64,000 nt of DNA from Bacillus sp. DTU_2020_1000418_1_SI_GHA_SEK_038. GTDB lineage: Bacteria; Bacillota; Bacilli; Bacillales; Cytobacillaceae. Under the pieces are notes generated by a model that was given only the letters and a program-made list of their open reading frames with translations, made no database searches and was not told where the DNA came from. The DNA lies in assembly GCF_032341175.1 (NCBI RefSeq), contig NZ_CP135435.1, positions 1,426,001-1,490,000 on the forward strand, given 5' to 3'. Both the position numbers and the translations under genes were made by a program. This document shows, piece after piece, positions 51,555 to 61,133 of this stretch (position 1 is its first letter; each line of letters begins with the position of its first letter).

Positions 51555-51791
51555 TTACGTGCCAAATCGCTTTGTAAGTTCAATATATTTTTGGGATAAG
51601 TGAATAAATGCTGGTTTATTGCCTTCATCTAGGGAATGATCAATTTCCTTCAGTAGTTTGTTTTTTTCCGTTGTCAGCAGCACTTCTGATAGCAGCATGT
51701 CAATATAAAGATCTAAAACATACGATTCCTTTAACTTTTTCCTTTTCATGGCGTTCTTTTTCATCAGCTCTGTGTATGATTTTTCATTCAT
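51555..51791 (-). CDS. yhzC: YhzC-like IDEAL-domain protein
   Basis: A 78-residue protein with a C-terminal IDEAL-type region (LYIDMLLSEVLLTTEKNKLL, then EIDHSLDEGNKPAFIHLSQKY). The start at 51791 (MNEKSYTEL) has GAGGTGA 6-8 nt upstream; the longer frame starts inside that site. It lies divergent to comK, as B. subtilis yhzC does. The domain occurs in other competence-linked Bacillus proteins, but function here is not known. Confidence 0.75.
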   Translation of the reverse strand: MNEKSYTELMKKNAMKRKKLKESYVLDLYIDMLLSEVLLTTEKNKLLKEIDHSLDEGNKPAFIHLSQKYIELTKRFGT

Positions 51792-51913
51792 GAAAATCAC
51801 CTCAACGCTTTTTACTATTATATGGAGTTCCTCCTTTTTATTAACCTAATTTTTAAAATTTTTAAAAAACATTCACGAATGGAAAGATTATGAACAATTT
51901 AGCAACTTTTTGA

Positions 51914-51926
51914 AAAATATGAATTT
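51914..51926. promoter_or_regulatory. Candidate ComK K-box half upstream of comK
   Basis: AAAA-TATGA-ATTT fits the ComK AT-box (AAAA, 5 nt, TTTT) with one mismatch. It lies about 20 bp before a TATAGT -10-like element. A second clear AT-box at the canonical spacing was not found. Confidence 0.35.
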
Positions 51927-51979
51927 ATCTGGTAATTGTTTGGTATAGTTGATGAAATATATATTGAGGAGATGAAGTA

Positions 51980-52561
51980 ATGGTTAAATCAATGATTCCC
52001 CCATTAATTGAAGAATATGAAGTGAATTCCCACACAATGGTTATTATGCCTTTATCTTATGGCAGCAAAATTTATTCGCAAATTTGGGAGCTTGAGGATG
52101 AATTTATTTCTCCTTTCAAGCCTATTGATATTATTAGAAAGGGCTGTATTTCTTTTGGCAGCAGTTATGAAGGAAGAAAAGAAGCGACTAAACATCTAAC
52201 TGGAATTACCCACAAAGCACCCATTACAGTAGACTCCACAAACTCCATTTATTTTTTTCCAACTACTTCTCCGAGCAACACTCAATGCATATGGATATCT
52301 CAAGAGCATATTCATTTTCATCGCCGTGGGGACTCAGCCAATACACAGGTATTATTTAAAAATAAAAGATCCTTGTCTATACCAGTTTCCTTTAATTCAT
52401 TCAACAATCAAATTTTACGAACTGCTCTGTTAAAAACAAGACTTAGCAAGAGAATTGAAAATTTGGAGCGTAAAGACTGGTACATGATAAATGGAAAAAG
52501 AAATTTAAATGCTTCTGAAAATGAAGGGAAATATAATACAAGAGGTCATGATCTCTGTTAA
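51980..52561 (+). CDS. comK: ComK, competence transcription factor
   Basis: A 193-residue regulator that binds AT-boxes and turns on DNA-uptake genes. Recognisable core segments are EYEVNSHTMVIMPLSYGSKIYSQI (N-terminal), the middle KGCISFGSSYEGRKEATKHL and ITHKAPITVD, then CIWISQEHI and the C-terminal LLKTRLSKRIENL. It appears full length and intact, so competence is possible if the uptake genes exist elsewhere. GAGGAGATGAAGTA lies before the ATG. Divergent yhzC and nearby yhjD match B. subtilis. Confidence 0.93.
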   Translation: MVKSMIPPLIEEYEVNSHTMVIMPLSYGSKIYSQIWELEDEFISPFKPIDIIRKGCISFGSSYEGRKEATKHLTGITHKAPITVDSTNSIYFFPTTSPSNTQCIWISQEHIHFHRRGDSANTQVLFKNKRSLSIPVSFNSFNNQILRTALLKTRLSKRIENLERKDWYMINGKRNLNASENEGKYNTRGHDLC

Positions 52562-52565
52562 TGGA

Positions 52566-52612
52566 GAGAGGGGGTTTAGGGAGTTTTCCCTATGAGTAAC
52601 CCTCTTTTTTTT
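52566..52612 (+). terminator. Terminator after comK
   Basis: GAGGG...TAGGG pairs with CCCTA...CCCTC, then an eight-T tail; imperfect, with internal loops. Confidence 0.7.
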
Positions 52613-52985
52613 CATTCTGCCAATCTTGAAGGTGGCGTCTATATAAATAAAATTCTAATAAGTCTTGAACTTTATTGCGAATACGCGGATTAAAGTAATT
52701 ATGATGTTCTTCATAGCCCTTATATAAAAACATGAACATAGTAAAAGCTTCATCCCGCTTTAATTGTTCAACTTTAAGCTTGTTTCTATGCATATATTGT
52801 TTCACTTCTTTAAGTTCTTTTTGAATCACTTTCATTGTTTCTTCAATCAATTTCAAATATGGCTGCTTAAGTTTAAAAGGACTCTTGTTAATAACAATGA
52901 GATCCCGATTCAAAACGGTTAGCACCATCGGCAAATAAATAGCCTGCTCAATAATATTACGATCCTCCTCAGGAATTCTTGTCAT
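52590..52985 (-). CDS. yhjD: YhjD-like hypothetical protein
   Basis: A 131-residue helical soluble protein (MTRIPEEDRNIIEQAIYLPM start; SPFKLKQPYLKLIEETMKVI; FMFLYKGYEEHHNYFNPRIR). This pattern and the place after comK resemble B. subtilis yhjD, of unknown function. GGAGGAAGAGATT precedes the ATG. Its 3' end overlaps the terminator of comK on the other strand. The symbol is tentative. Confidence 0.65.
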   Translation of the reverse strand: MTRIPEEDRNIIEQAIYLPMVLTVLNRDLIVINKSPFKLKQPYLKLIEETMKVIQKELKEVKQYMHRNKLKVEQLKRDEAFTMFMFLYKGYEEHHNYFNPRIRNKVQDLLEFYLYRRHLQDWQNEKKEGYS

Positions 52986-53239
52986 AATCTCTTCCTCCCT
53001 CAGTTATACAAAAAAAATCACAATGTCAGCTTATAATCTTGAATTTGAGTATAAGATTCACATAATAGGAACATTTGTTCTGTAATCATTGTATATTTAA
53101 ACATCATAATTTGCAAGTTCCTTTTTTTTAGATGCCTCTGGATTTTGAGTAGGAAAATTTCTCTAATTTCTCAAATTTCTCATGTACATGCTGTACAATC
53201 GAGAGGAGAAAACCCCCAAAAAGTCGTTTGAGAACAGTC
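52986..53239. other. Intergenic region between yhjD and the hxlR terminator
   Basis: An AT-rich gap without a credible gene. It marks the left edge of the accessory cassette. TGTACATGCTGTACA at about 53183 is a small palindrome-like pair; nothing else was supported. Confidence 0.4.
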
Positions 53240-53286
53240 AAAAAGCCACGTAACGCCTATGTACAAGCGTTTTGTGGCTTTTTATT
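53240..53286. terminator. Strong terminator downstream of hxlR-type gene
   Basis: AAAAAGCCAC...ACGC pairs with GCGT...GTGGCTTTTT; T runs on both strands, so it works for the minus-strand gene and insulates the cassette. Confidence 0.85.
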
Positions 53287-53300
53287 TTTAGAACCGTTTT

Positions 53301-53663
53301 CTAATCAATTGATATTTTATCAGCATTCCCTTCCAAAAAATCTCTAAAATTAACTCCCCAATCACAAATGGAAGTTACAACGGGTTCTAGAAGTAAACCA
53401 ATTTCACTTAGTTGATACTCTACTTTAGGAGGTACAACCGGGTATACAACTCTAGTAATGATATTATCCTCTTCTAATTCCCTTAATTGTCTAATTAACA
53501 TACGTTGATTGACATTGGGAAGATATTTTTGTATTTCACTTAACCTCAATGGAGATTGTTGGAGTAAACACCATATAATTGCTATCTTCCAACGACCACC
53601 TATCACCGATAAGGCCAAGTCTTTGCTCGTGAAGAACGTTTTATCTTTATAGGAAAATTCCAT
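53301..53663 (-). CDS. HxlR-family winged-helix regulator
   Basis: A 120-residue HxlR/YodB-type DNA-binding protein (IGGRWKIAIIWCLLQQSPLR, then NQRMLIRQLRELEEDNIITR, and the wing VVPPKVEYQLSEIG). Most family members have a sensing Cys in a short N-terminal CPxx motif just before IGGKW. Here the segment reads KDLALSVIGGRWK without Cys; Cys residues remain later in IWCLL and SICDW. It is divergent from the formaldehyde dehydrogenase gene, so it is the probable regulator of the cassette. Confidence 0.88.
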   Translation of the reverse strand: MEFSYKDKTFFTSKDLALSVIGGRWKIAIIWCLLQQSPLRLSEIQKYLPNVNQRMLIRQLRELEEDNIITRVVYPVVPPKVEYQLSEIGLLLEPVVTSICDWGVNFRDFLEGNADKISID

Positions 53664-53696
53664 ATTATTTACTATCTCCTTCTATTGTAATATGTT

Positions 53697-53720
53697 TATA
53701 GTGACAAAAACGTCAGTATT
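53697..53720. promoter_or_regulatory. Candidate HxlR operator in the divergent gap
   Basis: TATAGTGACAAAAACGTCAGTATT has dyad symmetry (TGAC, 6 nt, GTCA, with TA-rich outer arms) midway between the regulator and adhC-like gene. Inference only. Confidence 0.4.
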
Positions 53721-53772
53721 GTCCCGTTAATTATAATGTGTAATTATATAAATTGTAAATACTATAAAATAA

Positions 53773-54906
<1,134 letters not shown>

Positions 54907-54910
54907 GAAA

Positions 54911-55744
54911 GTGAGTCTTAAAATTATTGAAAAACATCGCTCTTTTGGCGGAGAACATTTCAAGTACAGCCATTATTCAGAAGTCTTACAATGTGATATG
55001 ACATTTAGTCTTTACCTGCCTTCAAATATAGACAATAAAAAAATCCCGCTCATCTGGTGGCTCTCTGGTTTAACGTGTACAGATGATAATTTCAGTCATA
55101 AAAGCGGTTTTCAAAGATTGGCTGAAAAATATCAAACGGCTGTAATGATTCCAGATACTTCGCCTCGTGGAGAGCATGTAGCAAATGATGAAGGCTATGA
55201 CCTTGGTCATGGTGCTGGTTTTTATGTAAATGCTACACAAGAGCCATGGGCTAAGCATTATAAAATGTACTCGTACATCGTAGATGAATTAACGGCGATA
55301 GCGACATCGTTAGTTCCTCATTTTTCTGGTGAAGAAAGTATTATGGGGCACTCTATGGGCGGCCATGGCGCTTTAGTAATTGGGTTGAAAAATACAGAGA
55401 GATTCAAAGCAATCTCTGCATTTTCACCGATATTAAGTCCAAGTCAAGTCCCATGGGGAATTAAAGCCTTCTCTGCATATTTAGGTGATGATCAAGCTGC
55501 CTGGAAAGAATGGGATGCTTCAGAATTAGTAAAAGAAGCGAGCATTCCACCGATTCTCATAATGCAGGGAAGTCAAGATGACTTTTATCCGGTACAGCTA
55601 GAGGAAACAGCCTTCATACAAAATGCTCGTGAACATAATCAAGTAGTGCAATATGAAAAGCTTGAAGGGTATGATCATAGCTATTACTTTATTGCAACTT
55701 TCTTAGAGGATCATTTTGCTTTTCATAAAAAGCACTTTCGTTAA
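54911..55744 (+). CDS. fghA: S-formylglutathione hydrolase
   Basis: A 277-residue esterase-D-type hydrolase that splits S-formylglutathione to formate and glutathione. The nucleophile elbow is MGHSMGGHGAL, Asp is in GSQDDF, and His in YDHSYYF. PLIWWLSGLTCTDDNF is the oxyanion loop. The GTG at 54911 (MSLKIIEKH) is preferred because GGAG lies 9 nt upstream; an ATG at 54896 inside the previous gene lacks a site. Co-transcribed with the dehydrogenase. Confidence 0.94.
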   Translation: MSLKIIEKHRSFGGEHFKYSHYSEVLQCDMTFSLYLPSNIDNKKIPLIWWLSGLTCTDDNFSHKSGFQRLAEKYQTAVMIPDTSPRGEHVANDEGYDLGHGAGFYVNATQEPWAKHYKMYSYIVDELTAIATSLVPHFSGEESIMGHSMGGHGALVIGLKNTERFKAISAFSPILSPSQVPWGIKAFSAYLGDDQAAWKEWDASELVKEASIPPILIMQGSQDDFYPVQLEETAFIQNAREHNQVVQYEKLEGYDHSYYFIATFLEDHFAFHKKHFR

Positions 55745-55777
55745 TTCTTATTCTCAATAAGGGATGGAATTAGTATG

Positions 55778-55813
55778 AAAATATCCACATTGCAGCTGAA
55801 TGTGGATATTTTT
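55778..55813 (+). terminator. Terminator after fghA
   Basis: AAAATATCCACATT/AATGTGGATATTTTT with a 7-nt loop. Confidence 0.9.
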
Positions 55814-55880
55814 GCTTGTTTCTTAATTTACTGCCCAAACGCTGTGGAAAAAAATACGTTTGATAGGAGGTAGAGATGTT

Positions 55881-58211
55881 ATGGATTTTAAAAACATGTT
55901 AGCTAATAGCCGTGTTAAACCATACTTATTAAAAGCCCGTTTTGGGATTGAAAAGGAAAGTCATCGCGTTGATCTAGCAGGAAATTTAGCTAACACCGAT
56001 CATCCTAGGAGCTTTTCAGTACGAGATGACCATCCGTATATTCAGCGTGATTTCTCGGAAACACAGATGGAATTAATCACGCCTGTAACGGAGTCGCTAG
56101 AGGAGCTGTTTAATTACTTAGCAGCGATCCATGATGTGGCTTATCGTTCTATAGGCGATAATGAAATGCTTTGGCCATTAAGCATGCCGCCACAGCTGCC
56201 TGAGAATGAGGAAGATATCATAATTGCGAAATTGAATAATGTTGAAAATGTTCAATATCGGCAGGCGCTATCGAATTCCTATGGCCGCCGTAAACAAATG
56301 ATTAGTGGGGTTCATTTCAATTTTGAATTTGGCGAGGAGCTCATCCAAGCATTATTTATCTTACAATCAGAACTTCAAGATTATCGGGAATTTAAAAATG
56401 AAGTGTATCTAAAAGTTACAAGAAACTACTTACACTATCGATGGCTATTCACTTATTTATTTGGTGCTTCTCCTATTAGTGAAAAGAACTTTTTTGAAGG
56501 AGACTCTTTCAATCAGGCAGTAAGAAGCATTAGAAGCAGTAAGTTTGGCTATATAAATCACGAAGATGTTAAAGTGTCTTTTAGCAGTATACAGAACTAT
56601 ATAGCAGACCTTTCTTTAATGGTGAAAAAAGGCTTCCTAGTAGAAGAAAAAGAATTTTATTCAGCTGTTCGTTTAAGGGGTGGGCAGCGTGTTTCCGATT
56701 TAAAAAGAGAAGGTGTTCAGTATATCGAATTGCGTAACATAGACATTAACCCTTTTGAAAAGAATGGAATGAGCTATGAGCAAGCAGAGTTTCTACATCT
56801 TTTCTTAGTTTATCTATTATGGAAGGATGAAGGGGAGAATTGTGATGAGTGGGTAAAAATCGGCGATGACTACAATAATGCAGTAGCTCTTGAGCATCCA
56901 TTCACGCACACGCAATATGAAATTGAGGCAGAAGCCATCTTGGATGAGATGGAGCATCTAGTAGATATCTTGGATTTGTCTATTTCTGATACATTATTTG
57001 CTAATGTGAGAGATATGCTTAAGGACCCAAGTAAGACTTTAGCTGGCAGACTCTATTCAGTGAGTGAAAAAAGCAATCAAAGTCAAGTAGCTACATCCAT
57101 AGCAAAAGAAAATTATCAAACATCCTGGAATCAACCGTATTTATTAACAGGATTTACTGATATGGAATTGTCCACTCAAATATTAATGTTTGATGCTATC
57201 CAGCAAGGAATCAAGCTAGAGATCTTAGATCGGGAAGAACAATTTTTGAAGCTTCAATTAGAAGATCATGTGGAATATGTGAAAAATGGCAATATGACTA
57301 GTAAGGATAGCTATATTTCACCCTTAATTATGGAAAATAAAACTGTAACAAAGAAAATTCTTCACCAGCATGGATTTCGTGTGCCGAATGGGGAGGAATT
57401 TAATCATAAGGAAGACGCTCTGCATTCCTATAAATTATTTTCCACTAAAGCCTTTGTTGTGAAGCCTAAAACAACAAACTATGGCTTAGGCATATCTATC
57501 TTCAAGGAAGGTGCAAGTTACGAAGATTATGAAAAAGCCATCTCACTAGCATTTAAAGAAGATTCATCTGTTTTAATTGAGGAATTTCTAAAAGGAACAG
57601 AATATCGATTTTTTGTGTTAAATGATCAAGTGCTTGCTGTATTATTACGAATTCCTGCAAATGTTAAAGGGGACGGCAAACAAACTGTTGAAGAATTAGT
57701 CATTCAAAAGAATCGTGATCCATTAAGAGGAAGCAGTCATCGAACACCTTTAGAAACGATCCAATTAGGAGAGTTGGAAAACCTTATGCTGAAAGGCCAA
57801 GGGTACCGAATGGATTATATTCCGGAAAAAGATGAAGTCATTTATCTGCGAGAGAATTCTAATATTAGCACAGGTGGAGACTCAATTGATGTAACAGACC
57901 AAATTCCTGATGATTACAAAAAAGTAGCAGTGGAAGCGGTAGCTGCAATCGGTGCCAAAATTTGCGGCATCGATTTAATTATTGGAAATACAGATGCCCC
58001 TGCATCAGATAAAGATGCTTATGGAATAATTGAAGCGAACTTTAATCCATGTATGTACATGCATATCTATCCCTATAAGGGCGAGTCCCGACGTTTAACG
58101 ATGCATATTATCCAGTATTTATTTCCTGAATTATTACAAAGTCAGGAATCAAAGTTAGTCAAATTAGAGGTACCACAAGCAAAGCGCGGATTTACAAAAC
58201 TAAGCTGTTGA
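55881..58211 (+). CDS. gshF: GshF, bifunctional glutamate-cysteine ligase/glutathione synthetase
   Basis: A 776-residue fusion enzyme that makes glutathione in two steps. The N-terminal gamma-glutamylcysteine ligase domain (about 1-470) has RFGIEKESHRVDL, FSETQMELITPV, GVHFNFEF and YIELRNIDINPF. The C-terminal ATP-grasp synthetase domain (about 490-750) has FVVKPKTTNYGLG, LIEEFLKGTEYRFFVL and GIIEANFNPCMYMH. ATG 55881 follows GGAGG at 10 nt; an upstream TTG at 55860 precedes that site. It lies next to two glutathione-dependent enzymes. GshF is typical of Listeria and streptococci. Confidence 0.96.
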   Translation: MDFKNMLANSRVKPYLLKARFGIEKESHRVDLAGNLANTDHPRSFSVRDDHPYIQRDFSETQMELITPVTESLEELFNYLAAIHDVAYRSIGDNEMLWPLSMPPQLPENEEDIIIAKLNNVENVQYRQALSNSYGRRKQMISGVHFNFEFGEELIQALFILQSELQDYREFKNEVYLKVTRNYLHYRWLFTYLFGASPISEKNFFEGDSFNQAVRSIRSSKFGYINHEDVKVSFSSIQNYIADLSLMVKKGFLVEEKEFYSAVRLRGGQRVSDLKREGVQYIELRNIDINPFEKNGMSYEQAEFLHLFLVYLLWKDEGENCDEWVKIGDDYNNAVALEHPFTHTQYEIEAEAILDEMEHLVDILDLSISDTLFANVRDMLKDPSKTLAGRLYSVSEKSNQSQVATSIAKENYQTSWNQPYLLTGFTDMELSTQILMFDAIQQGIKLEILDREEQFLKLQLEDHVEYVKNGNMTSKDSYISPLIMENKTVTKKILHQHGFRVPNGEEFNHKEDALHSYKLFSTKAFVVKPKTTNYGLGISIFKEGASYEDYEKAISLAFKEDSSVLIEEFLKGTEYRFFVLNDQVLAVLLRIPANVKGDGKQTVEELVIQKNRDPLRGSSHRTPLETIQLGELENLMLKGQGYRMDYIPEKDEVIYLRENSNISTGGDSIDVTDQIPDDYKKVAVEAVAAIGAKICGIDLIIGNTDAPASDKDAYGIIEANFNPCMYMHIYPYKGESRRLTMHIIQYLFPELLQSQESKLVKLEVPQAKRGFTKLSC

Positions 58212-58549
58212 ATGACAGTAATGTTTTTTTATGTTCAATCTAAAACAGACATACCCCGTTCTGAGTAGGGACGGGGATAAAATAATTTTGTTTATATAAT
58301 GCTATGTAGAATACTTTCTGACGCATTAAATTTGATAATAAAATCGTTTAAATATATTTTACCCACAATATGCAATGTTTTAGAAAGAATTTTTTTTTCG
58401 TTTTAATCTCTTAATATTATGATTGAGATTATTTGTTTTTGTTTTATATTAATTTTTGATAAGGTTGGACATTCAATAAGTAAGCATAATTGATTTGAGA
58501 ATTTACAAATTGTTGTATAATAATGGCATTAAAGAAAGGAGTTTGAGGG
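58212..58549. other. AT-rich gap between gshF and the CPYC protein
   Basis: No gene. A small hairpin, CCCCGT...ACGGGG (58255-58276), lies near the start without a T tail. The rest is poly-T and AT-rich up to AAAGAAAGGAG before the next start. Confidence 0.5.
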
Positions 58550-58900
58550 ATGATTGCTACTTATGAAGAAAATGCAGCTAGTTTTAATAAAATTGATGCC
58601 GCAAAAGCACATGAATTGGTAAAAGGGGAAGGCGAAGCCGTTATCTATATTGGCAAGGCTGTATGTCCTTATTGTCAAAAATTCATTAAAAAACTAAAAA
58701 AAGTTGCTGAAGAAACTGATACTCATGTCTATTATGTCAATAGTGTGGAAAAATCTGATTTGGAAGGGATTACGGCCTTCCGAAATGAATACGACATTCC
58801 AACGGTTCCAGGTTTCATCTATACTAATGGTGACACCGTAAACGTTAAATGCGATTCATCTATGACAGAAGAAGAAATCAAAGCTTTTATGAATAAATAA
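58550..58900 (+). CDS. Thioredoxin-fold protein with CPYC active site
   Basis: A 116-residue thioredoxin-fold protein. The active-site segment VCPYCQKFIKKL carries CPYC, as in glutaredoxins. The cis-proline region is DIPTVPGFIY. It resembles the short thioredoxin-like group related to bacteriocin-transport accessory proteins. AAAGAAAGGAGTTTGAGG lies before the ATG. Next to gshF, a role in thiol-disulphide exchange with glutathione is an attractive inference, but not shown. Confidence 0.8.
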   Translation: MIATYEENAASFNKIDAAKAHELVKGEGEAVIYIGKAVCPYCQKFIKKLKKVAEETDTHVYYVNSVEKSDLEGITAFRNEYDIPTVPGFIYTNGDTVNVKCDSSMTEEEIKAFMNK

Positions 58901-58950
58901 TCTGATTTGGGATTATTTGGCAGTTCGAATTTACCGGAGCGGAATAAAGA

Positions 58951-59155
58951 GAAAAGTTAGTTGAATTAATAGAAAATACGGTGGATTTTTATAAAACATC
59001 TATGCGAAACTGCATGGAGTGTGAACTTTTATAATAATTTTAAAGTTGGCGATTATGCATTTAGTGACTTTCATCAGGGTGCATACAGGCGAAAGCTAAT
59101 CATGGGCTTTCAATTTAAGAATCAGCCTTTTAAACCATATTATCGGATGGTTTAA
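58951..59155 (+). pseudogene. Decayed coding remnant after the CPYC protein
   Basis: Two blocks look like protein but lie in different frames. The first, from 58951, reads EKLVELIENTVDFYKTSMRN and on to CMECE. The second, from about 59034 to a TAA at 59155, reads FYNNFKVGDYAFSDFHQG and QFKNQPFKPYYRMV. A single-base frameshift near GAACTTTTAT joins them; a TAA also precedes the first block. No start or site is visible. A terminator still follows. Family not recognised. Confidence 0.45.
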
Positions 59156-59179
59156 AGATTACTTATAGGAAACTAGATT

Positions 59180-59216
59180 AAAGCCGCAAGCCTTAGAGGT
59201 TTGTGGTTTTAATTTT
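59180..59216 (+). terminator. Terminator after the decayed gene
   Basis: AAAGCCGCAAGCC/GGTTTGTGGTTTT followed by AATTTTATTT. Confidence 0.75.
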
Positions 59217-59333
59217 ATTTAGAATAAGGTAATACAATAAATACCAGCATGAAACAAGAAACTTTTTATCTATGAAAGTAGTCTTATATGTTTGAAAGTA
59301 AATTTCCTAAATGAAAAGGAAGGACTATTTAAT

Positions 59334-60272
59334 ATGAGATCAGATCGATATCAACAGAAAAAACAAACTAAGAAGAAGTGGAAATCAATTGTCCTCATTC
59401 TTTTTCTAATATGTTTCGGACTTATTGGGTATTCCTATTTTCAATATAAACAAGGGGTTTCACAATCCTTAAAGAAGGCAAACATAGATGGTAAAGAGGA
59501 ATTTGAATTTCACGGAGATAAGGATCAGTATGGCGGCACAAATATACTTCTGCTTGGGAGTGATGCCCGCGGTAATGAAAAATCACGAGCGGATACGATA
59601 ATGATCGCTCAATACCATCCAGATAAAGGCACATATAAAGTCATTTCTATTATGAGAGATATTTATGTGAATATTCCTGGATATGGAAAGCACAAGATCA
59701 ATGCTGCTTTGGCTTTTGGAGGTCCGGAATTATTAAGAAAAACAATTAAGGAAAATTTTGATATAGACATTAAATATTACTCTATCGTTGACTTTAATGG
59801 TTTCGTACATCTTATTGATGAGGCATTTCCACAAGGTGTTGAAATTGAGGTAGAAAAAGCAATGTCTGCTTATATCGGAGTTACTTTACAACCAGGTCTA
59901 CAACGGCTTGATGGCAAGCATTTACTTGGCTATGTCCGATTCCGTCATGATGCAGTTGGTGATTTTGGCAGGGTAGAACGGCAACAAAAGGTGATTAAGG
60001 AAATCGGCTCTCAATTTAAAAGCATTCAAACAATCGCAAAGCTGCCAAAATTAGTCGGTGTGATGACACCTTTTGTGAATACAAACATGGAAGCAACTGA
60101 TATTCTTTATATAAGCAAGGATTTTATTTCAAAGGACATTCAAGACATTGGGACTTTACGAATCCCGATAGATGGTTCTTACAGCAATCAAAGAGTTAGC
60201 GGTTCTGGGTCTGTTCTAGCAATAGATCTTGAAAAAAATAAACAGGCAATTCATGAATTTTTAGCAAAATAA
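59334..60272 (+). CDS. LytR-CpsA-Psr (LCP) family protein
   Basis: A 312-residue membrane-anchored LCP protein, which attaches wall teichoic acids or related polymers to peptidoglycan. It has a basic N-terminus, one membrane helix (SIVLILFLICFGLIGYSYF), then the LCP core: NILLLGSDARGNEKSRADTIMI (Asp and Arg ligands), SIMRDIYVNIPGYGKHKINAA and LGYVRFRHDAVGDFGRVERQQ. The ATG at 59334 is chosen; an upstream TTG at 59292 is less convincing. It follows the accessory cassette and precedes a repeat element. Confidence 0.92.
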   Translation: MRSDRYQQKKQTKKKWKSIVLILFLICFGLIGYSYFQYKQGVSQSLKKANIDGKEEFEFHGDKDQYGGTNILLLGSDARGNEKSRADTIMIAQYHPDKGTYKVISIMRDIYVNIPGYGKHKINAALAFGGPELLRKTIKENFDIDIKYYSIVDFNGFVHLIDEAFPQGVEIEVEKAMSAYIGVTLQPGLQRLDGKHLLGYVRFRHDAVGDFGRVERQQKVIKEIGSQFKSIQTIAKLPKLVGVMTPFVNTNMEATDILYISKDFISKDIQDIGTLRIPIDGSYSNQRVSGSGSVLAIDLEKNKQAIHEFLAK

Positions 60273-60339
60273 TATTCTTTTTCCCAAAAATGGGTGTACA
60301 ATTAAATAGAAAGAGGTAAAAATAAGTATACCTTTTCTA

Positions 60340-60470
60340 GTTTGAGAAATGTCTAGCTTCAGCGCCTACCCCCTCGAGGTCACAAGTCAATCCTCCCAGA
60401 AAGGAAAAGACACCTTTCCGTGAGGCTTGTCTTGTGCTTGTCGGGGGTGAGCAAGGCGCTTCCGCTTTTC
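60340..60470 (-). repeat. Long-form intergenic hairpin repeat (copy C)
   Basis: A 131-bp element in the same orientation as copy B. It shares GTTTGAGAAATGTCTAGC, CAGCGCCTACCCCCTCGAGG, AGGCTTGTCTTGTGCTTGTC and GGCGCTTCCGCTTTTC with the others. It lacks the second module found in copy B. It lies just upstream of yhjE. Confidence 0.85.
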
Positions 60471-60489
60471 TGTTTACAAGGAGATAATA

Positions 60490-61110
60490 ATGGATTTAGA
60501 GTGGCTTAAAGATTGGTTTACACTTGAACATATAATGGAATTAATAGATAAATATCGTTCCTTTGGCCCGCTTCCAGGTATTTTGCTGCCAATGATCGAG
60601 GCCTTCTTGCCATTTCTTCCACTATTTTTATTCGTAATGGCAAATGCAAATGCATTTGGATTATGGCTGGGCTTCCTATTTTCATGGATTGGCGCAACAT
60701 TAGGAGCGTTGTTAGTTTTCATATTAGTACGGAAGTATGGACAGCGCCGGGTGCTGAGGATGCTTAGAAAGCATTCGCAAGTACAAAAGCTTATGGCATG
60801 GGTGGAAAGACATGGGTTTGGTCCGTTATTTATTCTTATATGCTTTCCTTTCACACCTTCAGCGGTAGTAAATATTGTTGCAGGTCTTTCAAAAATTAGC
60901 ATCGCTCAGTATATGCTCGCCGTCTTGACAGGAAAGCTCGTTATGATATTTACGATCAGCTTTATTGGATATGATATTAAATCCCTGATCACACAGCCGA
61001 TTCGATCTGCGATTGTAGGAGTTATTATCTTTATCCTTTGGTATGTTGGAAAAAGAATTGAAATAAAAATGAATATAAAGATGGAGAGGGAAAGGGACTA
61101 CCAAGAGTAA
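60490..61110 (+). CDS. yhjE: YhjE, DedA/VTT-domain membrane protein
   Basis: A 206-residue membrane protein of the SNARE-associated/DedA group with four to five helices. A reentrant-type segment lies at LPGILLPMIEAFLPFLPLFLF, and the VTT signature at FGPLFILICFPFTPSAVVNIVAG. DedA proteins include lipid flippases, but the role of YhjE is not established. CAAGGAGATAATA precedes the ATG. It is followed 23 bp later by sipV, as in B. subtilis. Confidence 0.88.
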   Translation: MDLEWLKDWFTLEHIMELIDKYRSFGPLPGILLPMIEAFLPFLPLFLFVMANANAFGLWLGFLFSWIGATLGALLVFILVRKYGQRRVLRMLRKHSQVQKLMAWVERHGFGPLFILICFPFTPSAVVNIVAGLSKISIAQYMLAVLTGKLVMIFTISFIGYDIKSLITQPIRSAIVGVIIFILWYVGKRIEIKMNIKMERERDYQE

Positions 61111-61133
61111 AGGTTTGGAGGGGAGGAGAAAAA

